Source of the DNA: Planotetraspora kaengkrachanensis
GTDB lineage: Bacteria; Actinomycetota; Actinomycetes; Streptosporangiales; Streptosporangiaceae
Direction of reading: 5' to 3'
NCBI RefSeq assembly: GCF_016862895.1
Contig: NZ_BONV01000015.1
Coordinates: forward strand, 62,001 to 126,000
Length of the DNA: 64,000 nt
Shown here: one piece after another, positions 29,605 through 38,577 of the stretch
How the letters are laid out: each line of letters begins with the position of its first letter
Numbering within the stretch: position 1 is the stretch's first letter
Notes under the pieces: generated by a model
The model's database searches: none
Seen by the model: the letters and a program-made list of their open reading frames with translations, nothing else
What the model was told of the DNA's origin: nothing
Made by a program: the position numbers and the translations under genes

Positions 29605-31494
29605 CTAACGGGTGCGAGCCTGGTGGCGGCCGGGGTACTCCCGCATGAGGACGTGCCTCGGCGTCACGCGCAGGACGTCGTCGTCGGGCACGGCGACTCC
29701 CCTGACCTCCGCCCAGAAGCGCGGGTCGCCGACGTACAGGACGACCCGGGGGTCGCGCTCCACGGCGTCCCAGGCCTCGTCCCCTGTGATCAGCCGGAAC
29801 TCCCCCGACGCGCTGACCGAGGTGACCGCGCTCACCGCGAGCGCGCGCGGGCCTCCGGGTTCGGTGTAGGCAAGCACGACGCTCCGGGAGAAGGTCGCGG
29901 CGTGCCGTACGTCGTCGCTCAGCCCCGTCGACGGGCTGACGTCGCCGGGCAGCGGCGCCGCCCGCGCGTCCGACATGACGAGGGAGGAGCGCAGGGGCCC
30001 CGGGCCGCCGCGCCACCACGCCCGCGCGGCCCGCGCGGCGAACGCGACGGCCACGACCGCCAGGGCGCCCACAGCGCCGAGCAGCGCCGCCCGGGTGACG
30101 GCGGACGTCCCCGCGGGCGCCGTTCCGGTCTCCGGCCCGGCGAGCATCGCGGCGGTCCCGCCGGCGACCCCCGCCACGACGAGTACCGCGGCCGCGCCGA
30201 GCAGCGCCGCGAACGCGAGCGCGAGCCACCGGTCGCCCCGCAGGATCACGCGCAGCGGGATCCCTCCCGAGCCGGCGCGGGCGACCCTCGACCTTCCGTA
30301 CAGCAGGCCGACCGGGACGGCGAGCGCTGCCACGGCCATGAACGGCTCGCCGGTGACGTAAGGCAGCAGGGCGGCGATCCCCACCAGCCACCACGCGCGG
30401 CCGACGACGAGCCAGAGCGTCACGTCGATGTCGCGCAGGGCGGTCCTGTCGTCCGAGGCGGCGGCGAACTGCGTCAGCGCGGGGACGAGCCTGCCCCGCC
30501 AGGTCTCCACGATCAGGCGTGCCGGCGCGACCGCCGCGCCGTTGAACAGGACCAGGCCGAACGCGCCCGCCCACACGCCGTCCTCCGGCCGGGTCAGCGC
30601 CGCAGTGGGCGCGTCGGGAAGCGTCGCGATGCCGGCCACGTAGGCCGCGACGACGAGGAGGCCCACGGACACCGACATGCTGAGCCACAGGTCGCGTCCC
30701 ATCATCGGGACCACGTACGGCCAGGCCCGCACGCGGCCGGCCTGCCTGATGGTGACCACCAGCACCAGGGCGAGCACCGCCGCTCCCCCTATCTGCGCCT
30801 CCCTGCGCAGATCGAAGCCGAGGCCGGCGGCCGACGCCGCGGTGAGCGCCAGCGCGAGGAGCACGCGGACCTGACGCGACCACATCACGATGGCGTGCCT
30901 GGCGCGGCCCGTGTCACGCGGATCGGCCTCCCAGGCGGGGTCGTGGTGAGCACGCGGCCGTTCCCAGCGCAGGAACGTGAGGCCGAGGTTGATCCGCGCC
31001 ACCCGGTGGTCCCGCGACCGGCCGAGCGCGGCCTCGTATGCCCTGGCCGCTCTGTCGTGCTCTCCCCTGAGCAGGGCCAGATCTCCGATGAGGACGTGCG
31101 GATCCGGCTCCTCGGGCGCGAACCGGACGGCCGTGCGCGCCTGCGCCCACGCCTCGCGCCAGTGCCCGGGCACGCGGCGCAGGGCTCCTCCGAGCCGGAG
31201 CCGGGCGGCCCATGACCCCGGCGCGAGCCGGACCGCCTCGCGCGCCGCCTCGACCGCCTCCGCGTCCCTGCCGAGACGTTCGAGCGCGAGGCTCGCCAGG
31301 CGATGACCCCACTCGCCGTACGGGTCGCGGTCCACGGCCTGACGAGCCGCGTCCAGCGCCGCCTCGTGCTGGTCGCGCGCCAGTCTCGCCACCGCGACCG
31401 AGCACCAGGCCCGGGGGTCGGCGTGGTCGTGCGGGGGCGGAACCGGGGACGTGTCCCATTGATCGTTCTCGCTCCCCACCCCCGCATGATCCAT
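29605..31494 (-). CDS. TPR / multi-pass membrane / split-barrel fusion protein
   Basis: 629 residues. The N-terminal part (about 25-175) is TPR-like: ALDAARQAVDRDPYGEWGHR, AVEAAREAVRLAPGSWAARL, AWAQARTAVRFAPEEPDPHV and RAARAYEAALGRSRDHRVAR. The middle (about 205-500) has around nine hydrophobic segments. The C-terminal 110 residues resemble a PNPOx-like split barrel: SRSVVLAYTEPGGPRALAVS, DAVERDPRVVLYVGD and DDDVLRVTPRHVLMREYPGR. It precedes the tandem AAA ATPase by 57 bases and is probably the first gene of that operon. The combination is unfamiliar to me; function unknown. The TPR part may recruit partners of the AAA protein (inference). Confidence 0.8.
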   Translation of the reverse strand: MDHAGVGSENDQWDTSPVPPPHDHADPRAWCSVAVARLARDQHEAALDAARQAVDRDPYGEWGHRLASLALERLGRDAEAVEAAREAVRLAPGSWAARLRLGGALRRVPGHWREAWAQARTAVRFAPEEPDPHVLIGDLALLRGEHDRAARAYEAALGRSRDHRVARINLGLTFLRWERPRAHHDPAWEADPRDTGRARHAIVMWSRQVRVLLALALTAASAAGLGFDLRREAQIGGAAVLALVLVVTIRQAGRVRAWPYVVPMMGRDLWLSMSVSVGLLVVAAYVAGIATLPDAPTAALTRPEDGVWAGAFGLVLFNGAAVAPARLIVETWRGRLVPALTQFAAASDDRTALRDIDVTLWLVVGRAWWLVGIAALLPYVTGEPFMAVAALAVPVGLLYGRSRVARAGSGGIPLRVILRGDRWLALAFAALLGAAAVLVVAGVAGGTAAMLAGPETGTAPAGTSAVTRAALLGAVGALAVVAVAFAARAARAWWRGGPGPLRSSLVMSDARAAPLPGDVSPSTGLSDDVRHAATFSRSVVLAYTEPGGPRALAVSAVTSVSASGEFRLITGDEAWDAVERDPRVVLYVGDPRFWAEVRGVAVPDDDVLRVTPRHVLMREYPGRHQARTR

Positions 31495-31536
31495 TGCGGG
31501 TCGCGGCTTGCCTAGACAGCGGATATATACCTATAG

Positions 31537-31576
31537 CTCTCTAGAGAGACTTAAGAGGCATGACCCGATATCGGGT
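31537..31576. promoter_or_regulatory. two perfect palindromes upstream of the MFS gene
   Basis: CTCTCTAGAGAG (12 bases, 31537-31548) and ACCCGATATCGGGT (14 bases, 31563-31576) lie in the 171-base divergent gap, in a locally AT-rich stretch. They could be operators or short hairpins; no regulator gene is adjacent. Confidence 0.4.
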
Positions 31577-31665
31577 GGAGCTCACCGGAAGCGGCTGAGG
31601 AAGTCGCACGTGATGGCCTAAGCTGCCACGCATGTTCCAGCACCCCCAGGAGCCGTGATCCGTCT

Positions 31666-33252
31666 ATGATCACGGTCGGGGTTGAGGCCGAGTCCGGCGC
31701 CGTCCGCGCTGGAGGCGTCGTGCATGAACACCGGGCGAACCGGTGGTGGATCCTTGTGCTGCTCTGCTTCAGCCTGCTCCTGATCGCCGTCGACGCCACA
31801 GTTCTGCACATCGCCGTACCCGCGCTGACCGCGGCGCTCGAGCCGTCCTCGGTCGAACTGCTCTGGATCATCGACATCTATTCGCTCGTCGTCGCACCGC
31901 TGCTGGTCACCTTCGGCACGCTGGGAGACAGGTACGGCAGGCGGCGCTTCGTGCTCGCCGGATACGTGGTCTTCGGACTCGCCTCGCTCGCCTCCGCGTT
32001 CGCCTGGAGCCCGCAGGCACTGATCGTCTCGCGCGCACTCCTCGGCGTCGGCGGCGCGATGATCATGCCGGCCACGCTCTCGATCATCCGGCAGGTGTTC
32101 ACCGACCGCAGGGAACGCGCGATCGCGCTCGGCGTCTGGAGCGCGGTGGCGGCGGCAGGGGCGGCCGTCGGGCCGCTGGTCGGCGGCGTGCTGGTCGAGC
32201 ACCTGTGGTGGGGGGCGGTCTTCCTGATCAACGTCCCCCTGCTCATCGTCGCCCTGCCGCTGGCGGTTCGGCTCCTGCCCCCGTCGGAGCGCCGCTCCGG
32301 CCATCCGTGGGACGCGCTGAGCGCCGTCCTTTCGACGCTCGGCATCCTGTCGGTCGCGTTCGGGCTCAAGGAGGCCGGCTACGGCCACACGATCGGCCGC
32401 GGCCCGTCGGCGGTCGTGTTCGTCATCGGCGTACTGCTGCTGATCTGGTTCGTCCGGCGTCAGCGCCGCCTGGCGTTCCCGCTGCTCGACATCGGGCTCT
32501 TCGCGCAGCGCGGGTTCTCGACCGGCGTGGCCTGCGTGCTGTTCGCGATCTTCGCCCTGGTGGGGCTGGAGCTGATGCTCGCCCAGTACCTCCAGCTCGT
32601 GCTCGGCCTGACTCCGCTGGCCGCCGCTGTCCGCATGCTGCCCCTGATGGTGGCCGCCATCGCGGGAGGGCTCGCGGCGGCGCACGTGCTCCAGCGGATC
32701 GGCCTGCGGGCGACGACGAGCGGAGGGCTCGCCCTCACTGCCCTGTCCCTCGTTCCCGTCCTGACCTGGGGTGTGGAGCAGCACCCGGTCATGCTCACGC
32801 TCTGCTTCGTGGGGATCGGCTTCGGGGTCGAGGTGGCGCTGCTCGCGGCCTCCGACACGATCATGGCGTCCGCCCCCGAGTCGCGCGCCGGAGGAGCGGC
32901 GGCGATCGAGGAGACGGCCTACGAGTTGGGAGCGGGACTGGGCATCGCGGTGCTCGGGACGATCACCGCGATCGTCTACGCGCCCTCGCTCGCGACGGTC
33001 CCCGGCGTGCCCGAGCCCCTGATGGCCGAGGCCCGCGAATCGCTCGCCTCCGCCGCCCACGTGGCGGCCGAGACGGGAAGCGCCGCCGGTCCTGAGCTGC
33101 TCGGCGCGGCCCGGGTCGCCTTCGTCACCGCCCTGCACTCCACGGTCGTCGTCAGCGTGGTCCTGCTCTGCATGACCGCGCTCGCCGTCGCCGTGCTGAT
33201 CCCCCGGCCCGCCCCTTCGGCCCCCGAGGACGACGAACGCCTGTCCGCCTGA
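31666..33252 (+). CDS. MFS drug-efflux transporter, DHA2 (14-TM) family
   Basis: 528 residues with about 14 hydrophobic segments. Family landmarks: LIAVDATVLHIAVPAL in TM1, LVTFGTLGDRYGRRRFVLAG (motif A), RALLGVGGAMIMPATLSIIR and WSAVAAAGAAVGPLVGGVLV (motif C of antiporters). Closest by pattern to the SmvA/QacA group that exports quaternary ammonium compounds and dyes by proton antiport. The start is uncertain: ATG 31666 lacks a clear ribosome site. It is a single gene, divergent from the TPR protein, with two palindromes between them. Confidence 0.9.
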   Translation: MITVGVEAESGAVRAGGVVHEHRANRWWILVLLCFSLLLIAVDATVLHIAVPALTAALEPSSVELLWIIDIYSLVVAPLLVTFGTLGDRYGRRRFVLAGYVVFGLASLASAFAWSPQALIVSRALLGVGGAMIMPATLSIIRQVFTDRRERAIALGVWSAVAAAGAAVGPLVGGVLVEHLWWGAVFLINVPLLIVALPLAVRLLPPSERRSGHPWDALSAVLSTLGILSVAFGLKEAGYGHTIGRGPSAVVFVIGVLLLIWFVRRQRRLAFPLLDIGLFAQRGFSTGVACVLFAIFALVGLELMLAQYLQLVLGLTPLAAAVRMLPLMVAAIAGGLAAAHVLQRIGLRATTSGGLALTALSLVPVLTWGVEQHPVMLTLCFVGIGFGVEVALLAASDTIMASAPESRAGGAAAIEETAYELGAGLGIAVLGTITAIVYAPSLATVPGVPEPLMAEARESLASAAHVAAETGSAAGPELLGAARVAFVTALHSTVVVSVVLLCMTALAVAVLIPRPAPSAPEDDERLSA

Positions 33253-33327
33253 CGACCACGCATGAGGGCGGAAGTCGCGGGGAGAGTGTCTGGGCAAGCC
33301 CCTCCGATCCCCCCAGAATGAGGAGCC

Positions 33328-34146
33328 GTGAAGAGAACCCTCCAAGATCTCGCGTCGCTCGCCGCCCGGATGGGCGTCGGCGGAATCTTCTTCGCCAACG
33401 GCTGGCACAAGCTGGAGGCCGGCCTCGACGCGACGGGCGTGCAGTTCGCCGCGATCGGCGCCCCCGTGCCCGACCTGTGGGCCGCGGCCACGATGCTCAT
33501 CGAGCTGGTGGGCGGCACCCTGCTCATCGCGGGCCTGGTCGTGCCGGCCATCGGGCTGCTGCTGTTCGTCGAGGCCCTGGCCGTGTTCATCGTGGCGGCC
33601 GGGGACACCGGGCTGCCGCTCACCGGCGGGAGCATCGAGCTGATGGTCGCGCTCGGCGCCGCCTCCGTGCTGCTCGCGGTGGTCGGCGCGGGCCGCATCT
33701 CGGTCGACCACATGGTCGTCATCAAGCGGCGCGAGGCCGAGGAGGCCGACGACTTCGCCGCCGACGCCGAGGCCGACGCCGTGATCGCCGCGCTGCGCGA
33801 GCCCCGGCCCGGCGACGTCAGGCCCGGCCAGGGACCGGCCGCCACACAGTCCGCCGGCAAGGGCGCGGACGGCAAGGGCGCGGCCTCCGTCACCTCGCCG
33901 TCCGCCGAGCCGAAGGCGCCGCGGAGCGGAACGCCCGGGAACGCCGGCGGTACGCGGGACGCGGGAGGCACGCAGGCCGGGGAGGCGAAGACGGCCGAGG
34001 ACGCCGACCGGGACGCCACCGTGCAGAAGCCGAGGATCCGCCGTCCCAAGCGGCCTGACGAGACGACCGAGAGCCGCAGCGAGGCTCCCCCGTCGAAGAA
34101 GGACGACGTCCTGGTCGCCGGTCGGCGCGCGGGCGAGAAGGGCTGA
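33328..34146 (+). CDS. DoxX-family membrane protein with long disordered tail
   Basis: 272 residues. The first half (about 1-125) is the four-helix DoxX domain: LAARMGVGGIFFANGWHKLE, AATMLIELVGGTLLIAGLVV and IELMVALGAASVLLAVVGAG. The remaining 145 residues are low-complexity and charged (Gly, Lys, Asp, Glu), ending in basic stretches such as KPRIRRPKRPDE. DoxX relatives associate with thiol or redox membrane complexes. GTG 33328 follows a GAGGAG site. Single gene. Confidence 0.87.
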   Translation: MKRTLQDLASLAARMGVGGIFFANGWHKLEAGLDATGVQFAAIGAPVPDLWAAATMLIELVGGTLLIAGLVVPAIGLLLFVEALAVFIVAAGDTGLPLTGGSIELMVALGAASVLLAVVGAGRISVDHMVVIKRREAEEADDFAADAEADAVIAALREPRPGDVRPGQGPAATQSAGKGADGKGAASVTSPSAEPKAPRSGTPGNAGGTRDAGGTQAGEAKTAEDADRDATVQKPRIRRPKRPDETTESRSEAPPSKKDDVLVAGRRAGEKG

Positions 34147-34241
34147 CGGCCACCGGGCGCCGGCGGGAAGGGCTGACGCCCCGGGCATTAGGGGACGGCC
34201 ATCGCTTCGGCGCCGGGAGCCGGCCGCGCCGGGGCTCGTCG

Positions 34242-35156
34242 CTATTCAGCGGCCGCCGCGGCGACCGGGCGCCGGGCCCGGCGGAACGGGACGGCGCCCT
34301 GGATCACCGCGATCCCGGCCAGCACGACGAGCGCGCCGACGGGCTGGTGCCAGGTGAGCCGCTCGTCGAGGATCGCGACTCCGGAGACGGTGGCGAACAC
34401 CGGCAGGAGATACGTCACCGTCGAGGTGGTCGTGACCCCCGCGATGCGCTGGACGCGGTAGAGGAGCAGGTACGCGATTCCAGTGCCGAGCGCGCCGAGG
34501 GCGAGCAGGCTGCCCCACACCTGGGCAGGCACGTCGAGATCGACGAGCGGGACGCCCGCGAGAGGCGTGATGACGGCCAGCTGGACGGTCCCGGCGACGA
34601 GCTGGGAGGTGGCGAGGACGATCGGCTCCTCACCACGATGGGTGATGAAGCGGCCCAGGTAGGCCCCGCCGACGCCGTAGCAGGCGGCGGCGGCGAAGCA
34701 GGCGAGGCTGCCGCTCAGCTCGCCGCCGGAGACGGGCTCCCAGACCCCCAGGACCACCATCACGCCGGCGAAGCCGACGCCGAGGCCGGTGATCTTGGCG
34801 GCGGTCGCCCGCTCGCTGCGGAGCAGCAGGGCGAACACGAGCGTGCACAGCGGCGTCGTGGCGTTCCAGATGGAGGCGACCACCGAGGACACGTGCTGCT
34901 CGCCGTACCCGAAGAGCGTGAACGGCAAAGTGGTGAGCACGGTCGAGGCGAGGGCGAAGTGCCCCCACAGCCGGGGATCCCTCGGCAGGCGCCGCCCACC
35001 GGCGTACAGCGCGACCAGCAGGGTCACCGTCGCGATCGCCATCCGGCCGAAGGAGATCTGAAGCGGATGGAGGCTGCCCACCGCCACCTTGATGAAGAAG
35101 AAGCTGTTGCCCCAGATGGCGGCCAGCAGGATGAAGGAGGGAACCCACCGGCGCAT
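34242..35156 (-). CDS. EamA/DMT-superfamily transporter
   Basis: 304 residues with ten hydrophobic segments in two EamA repeats: SFILLAAIWGNSFFFIKVAV opens the first, and SLACFAAAACYGVGGAYLGR opens the second. The typical GVAILDERLTWHQPVGALVV occurs near the end. It is a drug/metabolite transporter whose substrate cannot be told from sequence; such proteins often export amino acids or nucleosides. Single gene, divergent from the 2OG oxygenase. Confidence 0.92.
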   Translation of the reverse strand: MRRWVPSFILLAAIWGNSFFFIKVAVGSLHPLQISFGRMAIATVTLLVALYAGGRRLPRDPRLWGHFALASTVLTTLPFTLFGYGEQHVSSVVASIWNATTPLCTLVFALLLRSERATAAKITGLGVGFAGVMVVLGVWEPVSGGELSGSLACFAAAACYGVGGAYLGRFITHRGEEPIVLATSQLVAGTVQLAVITPLAGVPLVDLDVPAQVWGSLLALGALGTGIAYLLLYRVQRIAGVTTTSTVTYLLPVFATVSGVAILDERLTWHQPVGALVVLAGIAVIQGAVPFRRARRPVAAAAAE

Positions 35157-35261
35157 GCGTGCAGTCCTCCGCTCGCGGAACGATCTAGTGCCGGTAAGGA
35201 GCGTAATCCCCTATGACACCTGATTTCGAGCGGTTTTCGGACTATGTGTTGGGATAGGAGA

Positions 35262-36251
35262 ATGTCGAGCGCATCGGGACCCTTGCCGATCATCAACGTG
35301 AGCTCCCTCGTCGGCCCCGGCTCGTCCGAGGACCGTGCGGAGGCCGCCCGTCAGATCGAGGCGGCCTGCAGGGACAGCGGGTTCTTCTACATCAGCGGGC
35401 ACGGCGTGCCGCCGGAACTCGTGGCCGGTCTGGACGGCGCCGCACGGCGTTTCTTCGCGCTCCCCCTCGAGCGCAAGATGGAGATCTCCATGAACAGGGG
35501 CGGCCGGGCCTGGCGCGGCTTCTTCCCCGTCGGCGGCGAGCTCACCTCCGGCCGTCCCGACCTCAAGGAGGGCGTCTACTTCGGCGCCGAGGCGCTCGAC
35601 GACCGGCAGCGGCCTTTGTACGGCCGCAACCTCTTCCCGGCCGCGATGCCGGAGATGCGGGACGTGGTGCTGCGCTACCTCGACGTGCTCACCGACGTGG
35701 GCCAGGCGGTCATGCGCGGGATCGCCCTGAGCCTCGGGCTCGACGAGGACTACTTCTCCTCCGGCTACACCGCGGCGCCGACCGTGCTGTTCCGGATGTT
35801 CCACTACCCGCCGGCGCCGCCGGATTCCGACGAATGGGGGGTCGGCGAGCACACCGACTACGGGCTGCTGACACTGCTGCTCCAGGACGACAACGGCGGG
35901 CTCCAGGTCCACACGTCGCGGGGCTGGATCGAGGCCCCGCCCGTTCCCGGCACGTTCGTCTGCAACATCGGCGACATGCTCGACCGGCTGACCGGCGGCC
36001 ACTACCGGTCGACGCCTCACCGCGTGCGCAACGTCAGCGGCCGCGACCGCCTGTCGTTCCCGTTCTTCTTCGACCCCGGATGGGACTGCGAGGTGCCGCC
36101 GCTGCCCTCGCTGCCGCGGCGCGGCGGCGGCCGCCCCCGCTGGGACGGGCAGGACCTGCGGGCCTTCACCGGCACGTACGGCGACTACCTGCTCGGCAAG
36201 GTCTCCAAGGTCTTCCCCCAGTTGCGTGACGAGGTTCTCGATCAGCCGTGA
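35262..36251 (+). CDS. 2-oxoglutarate/Fe(II)-dependent oxygenase (isopenicillin N synthase-like)
   Basis: 329 residues. DIOX_N region at the start ([23 protein letters not shown]), then the jelly-roll with iron ligands HTD ([20 protein letters not shown]) and the distal His in [11 protein letters not shown], followed by the 2OG-binding RxS-like [12 protein letters not shown]. It hydroxylates or oxidises a small molecule; the substrate is unknown. ATG 35262 is chosen (GGATAGGAG just upstream); ATG 35244 is an in-frame alternative that adds six residues. Related proteins include ethylene-forming and IPNS-like oxidases common in actinomycetes. Confidence 0.9.
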   Translation: MSSASGPLPIINVSSLVGPGSSEDRAEAARQIEAACRDSGFFYISGHGVPPELVAGLDGAARRFFALPLERKMEISMNRGGRAWRGFFPVGGELTSGRPDLKEGVYFGAEALDDRQRPLYGRNLFPAAMPEMRDVVLRYLDVLTDVGQAVMRGIALSLGLDEDYFSSGYTAAPTVLFRMFHYPPAPPDSDEWGVGEHTDYGLLTLLLQDDNGGLQVHTSRGWIEAPPVPGTFVCNIGDMLDRLTGGHYRSTPHRVRNVSGRDRLSFPFFFDPGWDCEVPPLPSLPRRGGGRPRWDGQDLRAFTGTYGDYLLGKVSKVFPQLRDEVLDQP

Positions 36252-36297
36252 TGTAAGCGGTGCAATGTTGTAATCAGGACACCGGCACAATGTCGGC

Positions 36298-37434
36298 ATG
36301 CATCTGCCCACCTGGTTCAGCGAAAGGGTGGAGCCCACCTCCCCCGAGAACGAGCTCCGCGTCTCGACGATCGAGCTCTTCTTCGACCTCGTCTTCGTCT
36401 TCACGGTCACGCAGCTGACCACGCTGGTCGTCGGCGACTTCACGGAACGGGCGCCCGGCGCGCACCACTTCGCCGGGCAGGGCGTCGTCCAGACGTTGCT
36501 CATCTTCGGCGTCCTGTGGTGGATGTACGCCGGCTACGCCTGGCTGACGAACGCCGTCCCGCCGGAACGGCCGGCGCGGCGGGTGCTGGTCGTCTGCGGG
36601 ATGGCCGGTTTCCTGATCATGGCCCTGGCGATTCCGAGCGCCTTCGACGGCGGCGGCCTGTCGTTCGCGATCGGCTACCTCGTCATCGTGCTCGTCCACG
36701 GCGGCCTCTACCTGCAGGCGTCCAGCAGCGTGTTCCGGCTGCTGCCGTTCAATCTCGGGGCGACCGCGCTCATCTTCGGCGCGGCGTTCGCGGCCGCTCC
36801 GTGGAACTACGTGCTCTGGGCGGCCGCGCTCGTCCTGGTGTGGACCAGCCCCTACTTCATCGGCCAGCGCGGCTTCGCCCTCCACCCGGCGCACATCGTC
36901 GAGCGGCACGGGCTGCTCGTCATCATCGTGCTCGGCGAGTCGATCGTCGCGATCGGCATCGGCGCCAGCGGCGCCCACCCGTCCGCGGGGCTGGTCGTCT
37001 CCGCGTTGCTCGGGCTGGCGCTCACGGCCGCACTGTGGTGGGTGTACTTCGGCGGGGACGAGGAGGCACCCGTCCGGGCGTTGCTCCGCCTGGAGGTCGT
37101 GAGCCGCACCCGGCGCATCCTCGGGGCCTACTTCTACGCGCACATCCCCCTGCTGCTCGGCGTCGTGGCCACGGCCGCCGGGATCAAGAAGGCCATCGGG
37201 CACGACCATCTCGGCCTCGGTCCGGCCGTGGCGCTGGCGGCGGGCGTGGCCCTGTTCATGATCGGTGACGTGTGGTTCCGCCGCCAGCTCGGGCTCGGCC
37301 GCGGGGCGGCGCGACCGCTCGCCGCGCTGCTGGCCGCGGCGAGCTTCCCCATCGGCCTGTGGTCGTCGGCAGCGCACCTCGGAGCCCTGGTCGCGCTCCT
37401 CGTCGTGACGCTGTCGGCAGAGCGCGCCCTGTAG
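36298..37434 (+). CDS. low temperature requirement protein A (LtrA) family membrane protein
   Basis: 378 residues with about 10-12 hydrophobic segments. The family signature near the N-terminus is STIELFFDLVFVFTVTQLTT, followed by LLIFGVLWWMYAGYAWLTNA, ERHGLLVIIVLGESIVAIGI and a charged TRRILGAYFYAHIPLLLGVV. Function unproved; the family name comes from a Listeria cold-growth mutant. ATG 36298 has a CACAAT element six bases upstream and no ribosome site, so the message may be leaderless. Single gene, converging on the ECF sigma gene. Confidence 0.92.
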   Translation: MHLPTWFSERVEPTSPENELRVSTIELFFDLVFVFTVTQLTTLVVGDFTERAPGAHHFAGQGVVQTLLIFGVLWWMYAGYAWLTNAVPPERPARRVLVVCGMAGFLIMALAIPSAFDGGGLSFAIGYLVIVLVHGGLYLQASSSVFRLLPFNLGATALIFGAAFAAAPWNYVLWAAALVLVWTSPYFIGQRGFALHPAHIVERHGLLVIIVLGESIVAIGIGASGAHPSAGLVVSALLGLALTAALWWVYFGGDEEAPVRALLRLEVVSRTRRILGAYFYAHIPLLLGVVATAAGIKKAIGHDHLGLGPAVALAAGVALFMIGDVWFRRQLGLGRGAARPLAALLAAASFPIGLWSSAAHLGALVALLVVTLSAERAL

Positions 37435-37453
37435 ATCCGGCGCGAGCCCCGGC

Positions 37454-38470
37454 TCACGGCACTGAGAGGGGCAGTCCGAAGGGCGCGAAGTGCTCGGAGC
37501 CGAGGAACGACGTGATCTCGGCGATGTGGTAGTCGCGCAGAGTCAGCACGTTGATCGACCAGGCGTGGTGAACGCCGGTGGGGCTTTCTCCCAGATAGCA
37601 CGCGACGGCCGGCTGGCCGTTCGCGCCGGTGAGGCGGTGACGCCAGCTGGGGCAACGGGTCAGCGGGACCTGGACGGCGAAGTCGGTGACGGCCGCGAGG
37701 CCGCGGTACCAGTGCGGCAGCGGCGGCATCGACCAGGTGACGTCCTCGGTCAGCAGCGCGACCAGGGCGTCGGCGTCGCCTCGTTCCAGAGCCGTGGCGA
37801 ACCTGGTGACGATCTCCCGCACCCGGCCGTCGCCCATTCGGCGCAGCGCCTGCTGCTGAGCGGAACCGGGAACCTTCTCCGCAACGATCTTGCGGGCTCG
37901 GGCCAGGGCGGAGTTCACCGAGGTGGCCGAGGTGTCCATCATGCTTGCGATCTCGGACGCGGAGAAGCCGAGGACGTCGAACAGCAGCAGTGCCGCCCGC
38001 TGGTTGCCGCGCAGGTGTTGCAGGGCGGCGACGAAGGCGAGCTCGACGGCTTCCCGCTGCTCGTAGCGCGCGGCAGGCGTGGCGGGACCGTCACCGAGCC
38101 CGGCGTCGGGGTAGGGCCCCAGCCAGGCGACGTCGGTCAGTGGTGCTGAGTCGAGTACGGCGCGCTCACTGGACGGGCCGAGGTCGACGGGCATCGCACG
38201 CTTGGCGCGGGTGTCGACGATGTCCAGGCAGATGCGGGTCGCCACGACGTACAACCACGAGCGCAGTGAGCTGCGTCCCTCGAAACGCGCAAGCCCTCGC
38301 CACGCCCGCAGCAGCGCGTCCTGTAGCGCGTCGTCTGCGTCATGGGTGGAGCCGAGCATGCGATAGCAGTGCGCGTGCAGCTCCCGCCGCAACGGCTGGA
38401 TCAGGCGGGTGAACGCCGCGTCGTCTCCCGCACGCGCCCGGGCCAGGTCGGCGTGCTCGGCGGCGCTCAC
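37454..38470 (-). CDS. ECF sigma factor with C-terminal NTF2/SnoaL-like domain
   Basis: About 338 residues. Region 2 (LRRELHAHCYRMLGSTHDAD, DALLRAWRGLARFEGRSSLR) and region 4 (QRAALLLFDVLGFSASEIAS) are followed by about 130 residues of an NTF2/SnoaL-like tail (VTRFATALERGDADALVALL, LTEDVTWSMPPLPHWYRG). In related ECF groups the tail takes the place of an anti-sigma factor, regulating activity in cis. The start is uncertain: the frame is open to 38626, but family members begin near SAAEHADLARARAG, so GTG 38470 is used; no candidate has a good ribosome site. The start of the divergent gene at 38578 also argues against the far upstream starts. Confidence 0.85.
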   Translation of the reverse strand: MSAAEHADLARARAGDDAAFTRLIQPLRRELHAHCYRMLGSTHDADDALQDALLRAWRGLARFEGRSSLRSWLYVVATRICLDIVDTRAKRAMPVDLGPSSERAVLDSAPLTDVAWLGPYPDAGLGDGPATPAARYEQREAVELAFVAALQHLRGNQRAALLLFDVLGFSASEIASMMDTSATSVNSALARARKIVAEKVPGSAQQQALRRMGDGRVREIVTRFATALERGDADALVALLTEDVTWSMPPLPHWYRGLAAVTDFAVQVPLTRCPSWRHRLTGANGQPAVACYLGESPTGVHHAWSINVLTLRDYHIAEITSFLGSEHFAPFGLPLSVP

Positions 38471-38577
38471 CACGGAGCCCGCGGACGGTCCGGAAAAGAC
38501 TTCCCCCACGAGCGACGATTCTGCCGTGCGGCGGGAGTCACCACTACGACTTACCACCATCGACAGGAGTCCACGAC

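Noticed and set aside
31618-34188. Minus-strand frame of 856 codons through the MFS and DoxX genes
   Set aside because: Composition is typical of antisense frames in GC-rich DNA; the MFS and DoxX proteins on the other strand are clear.
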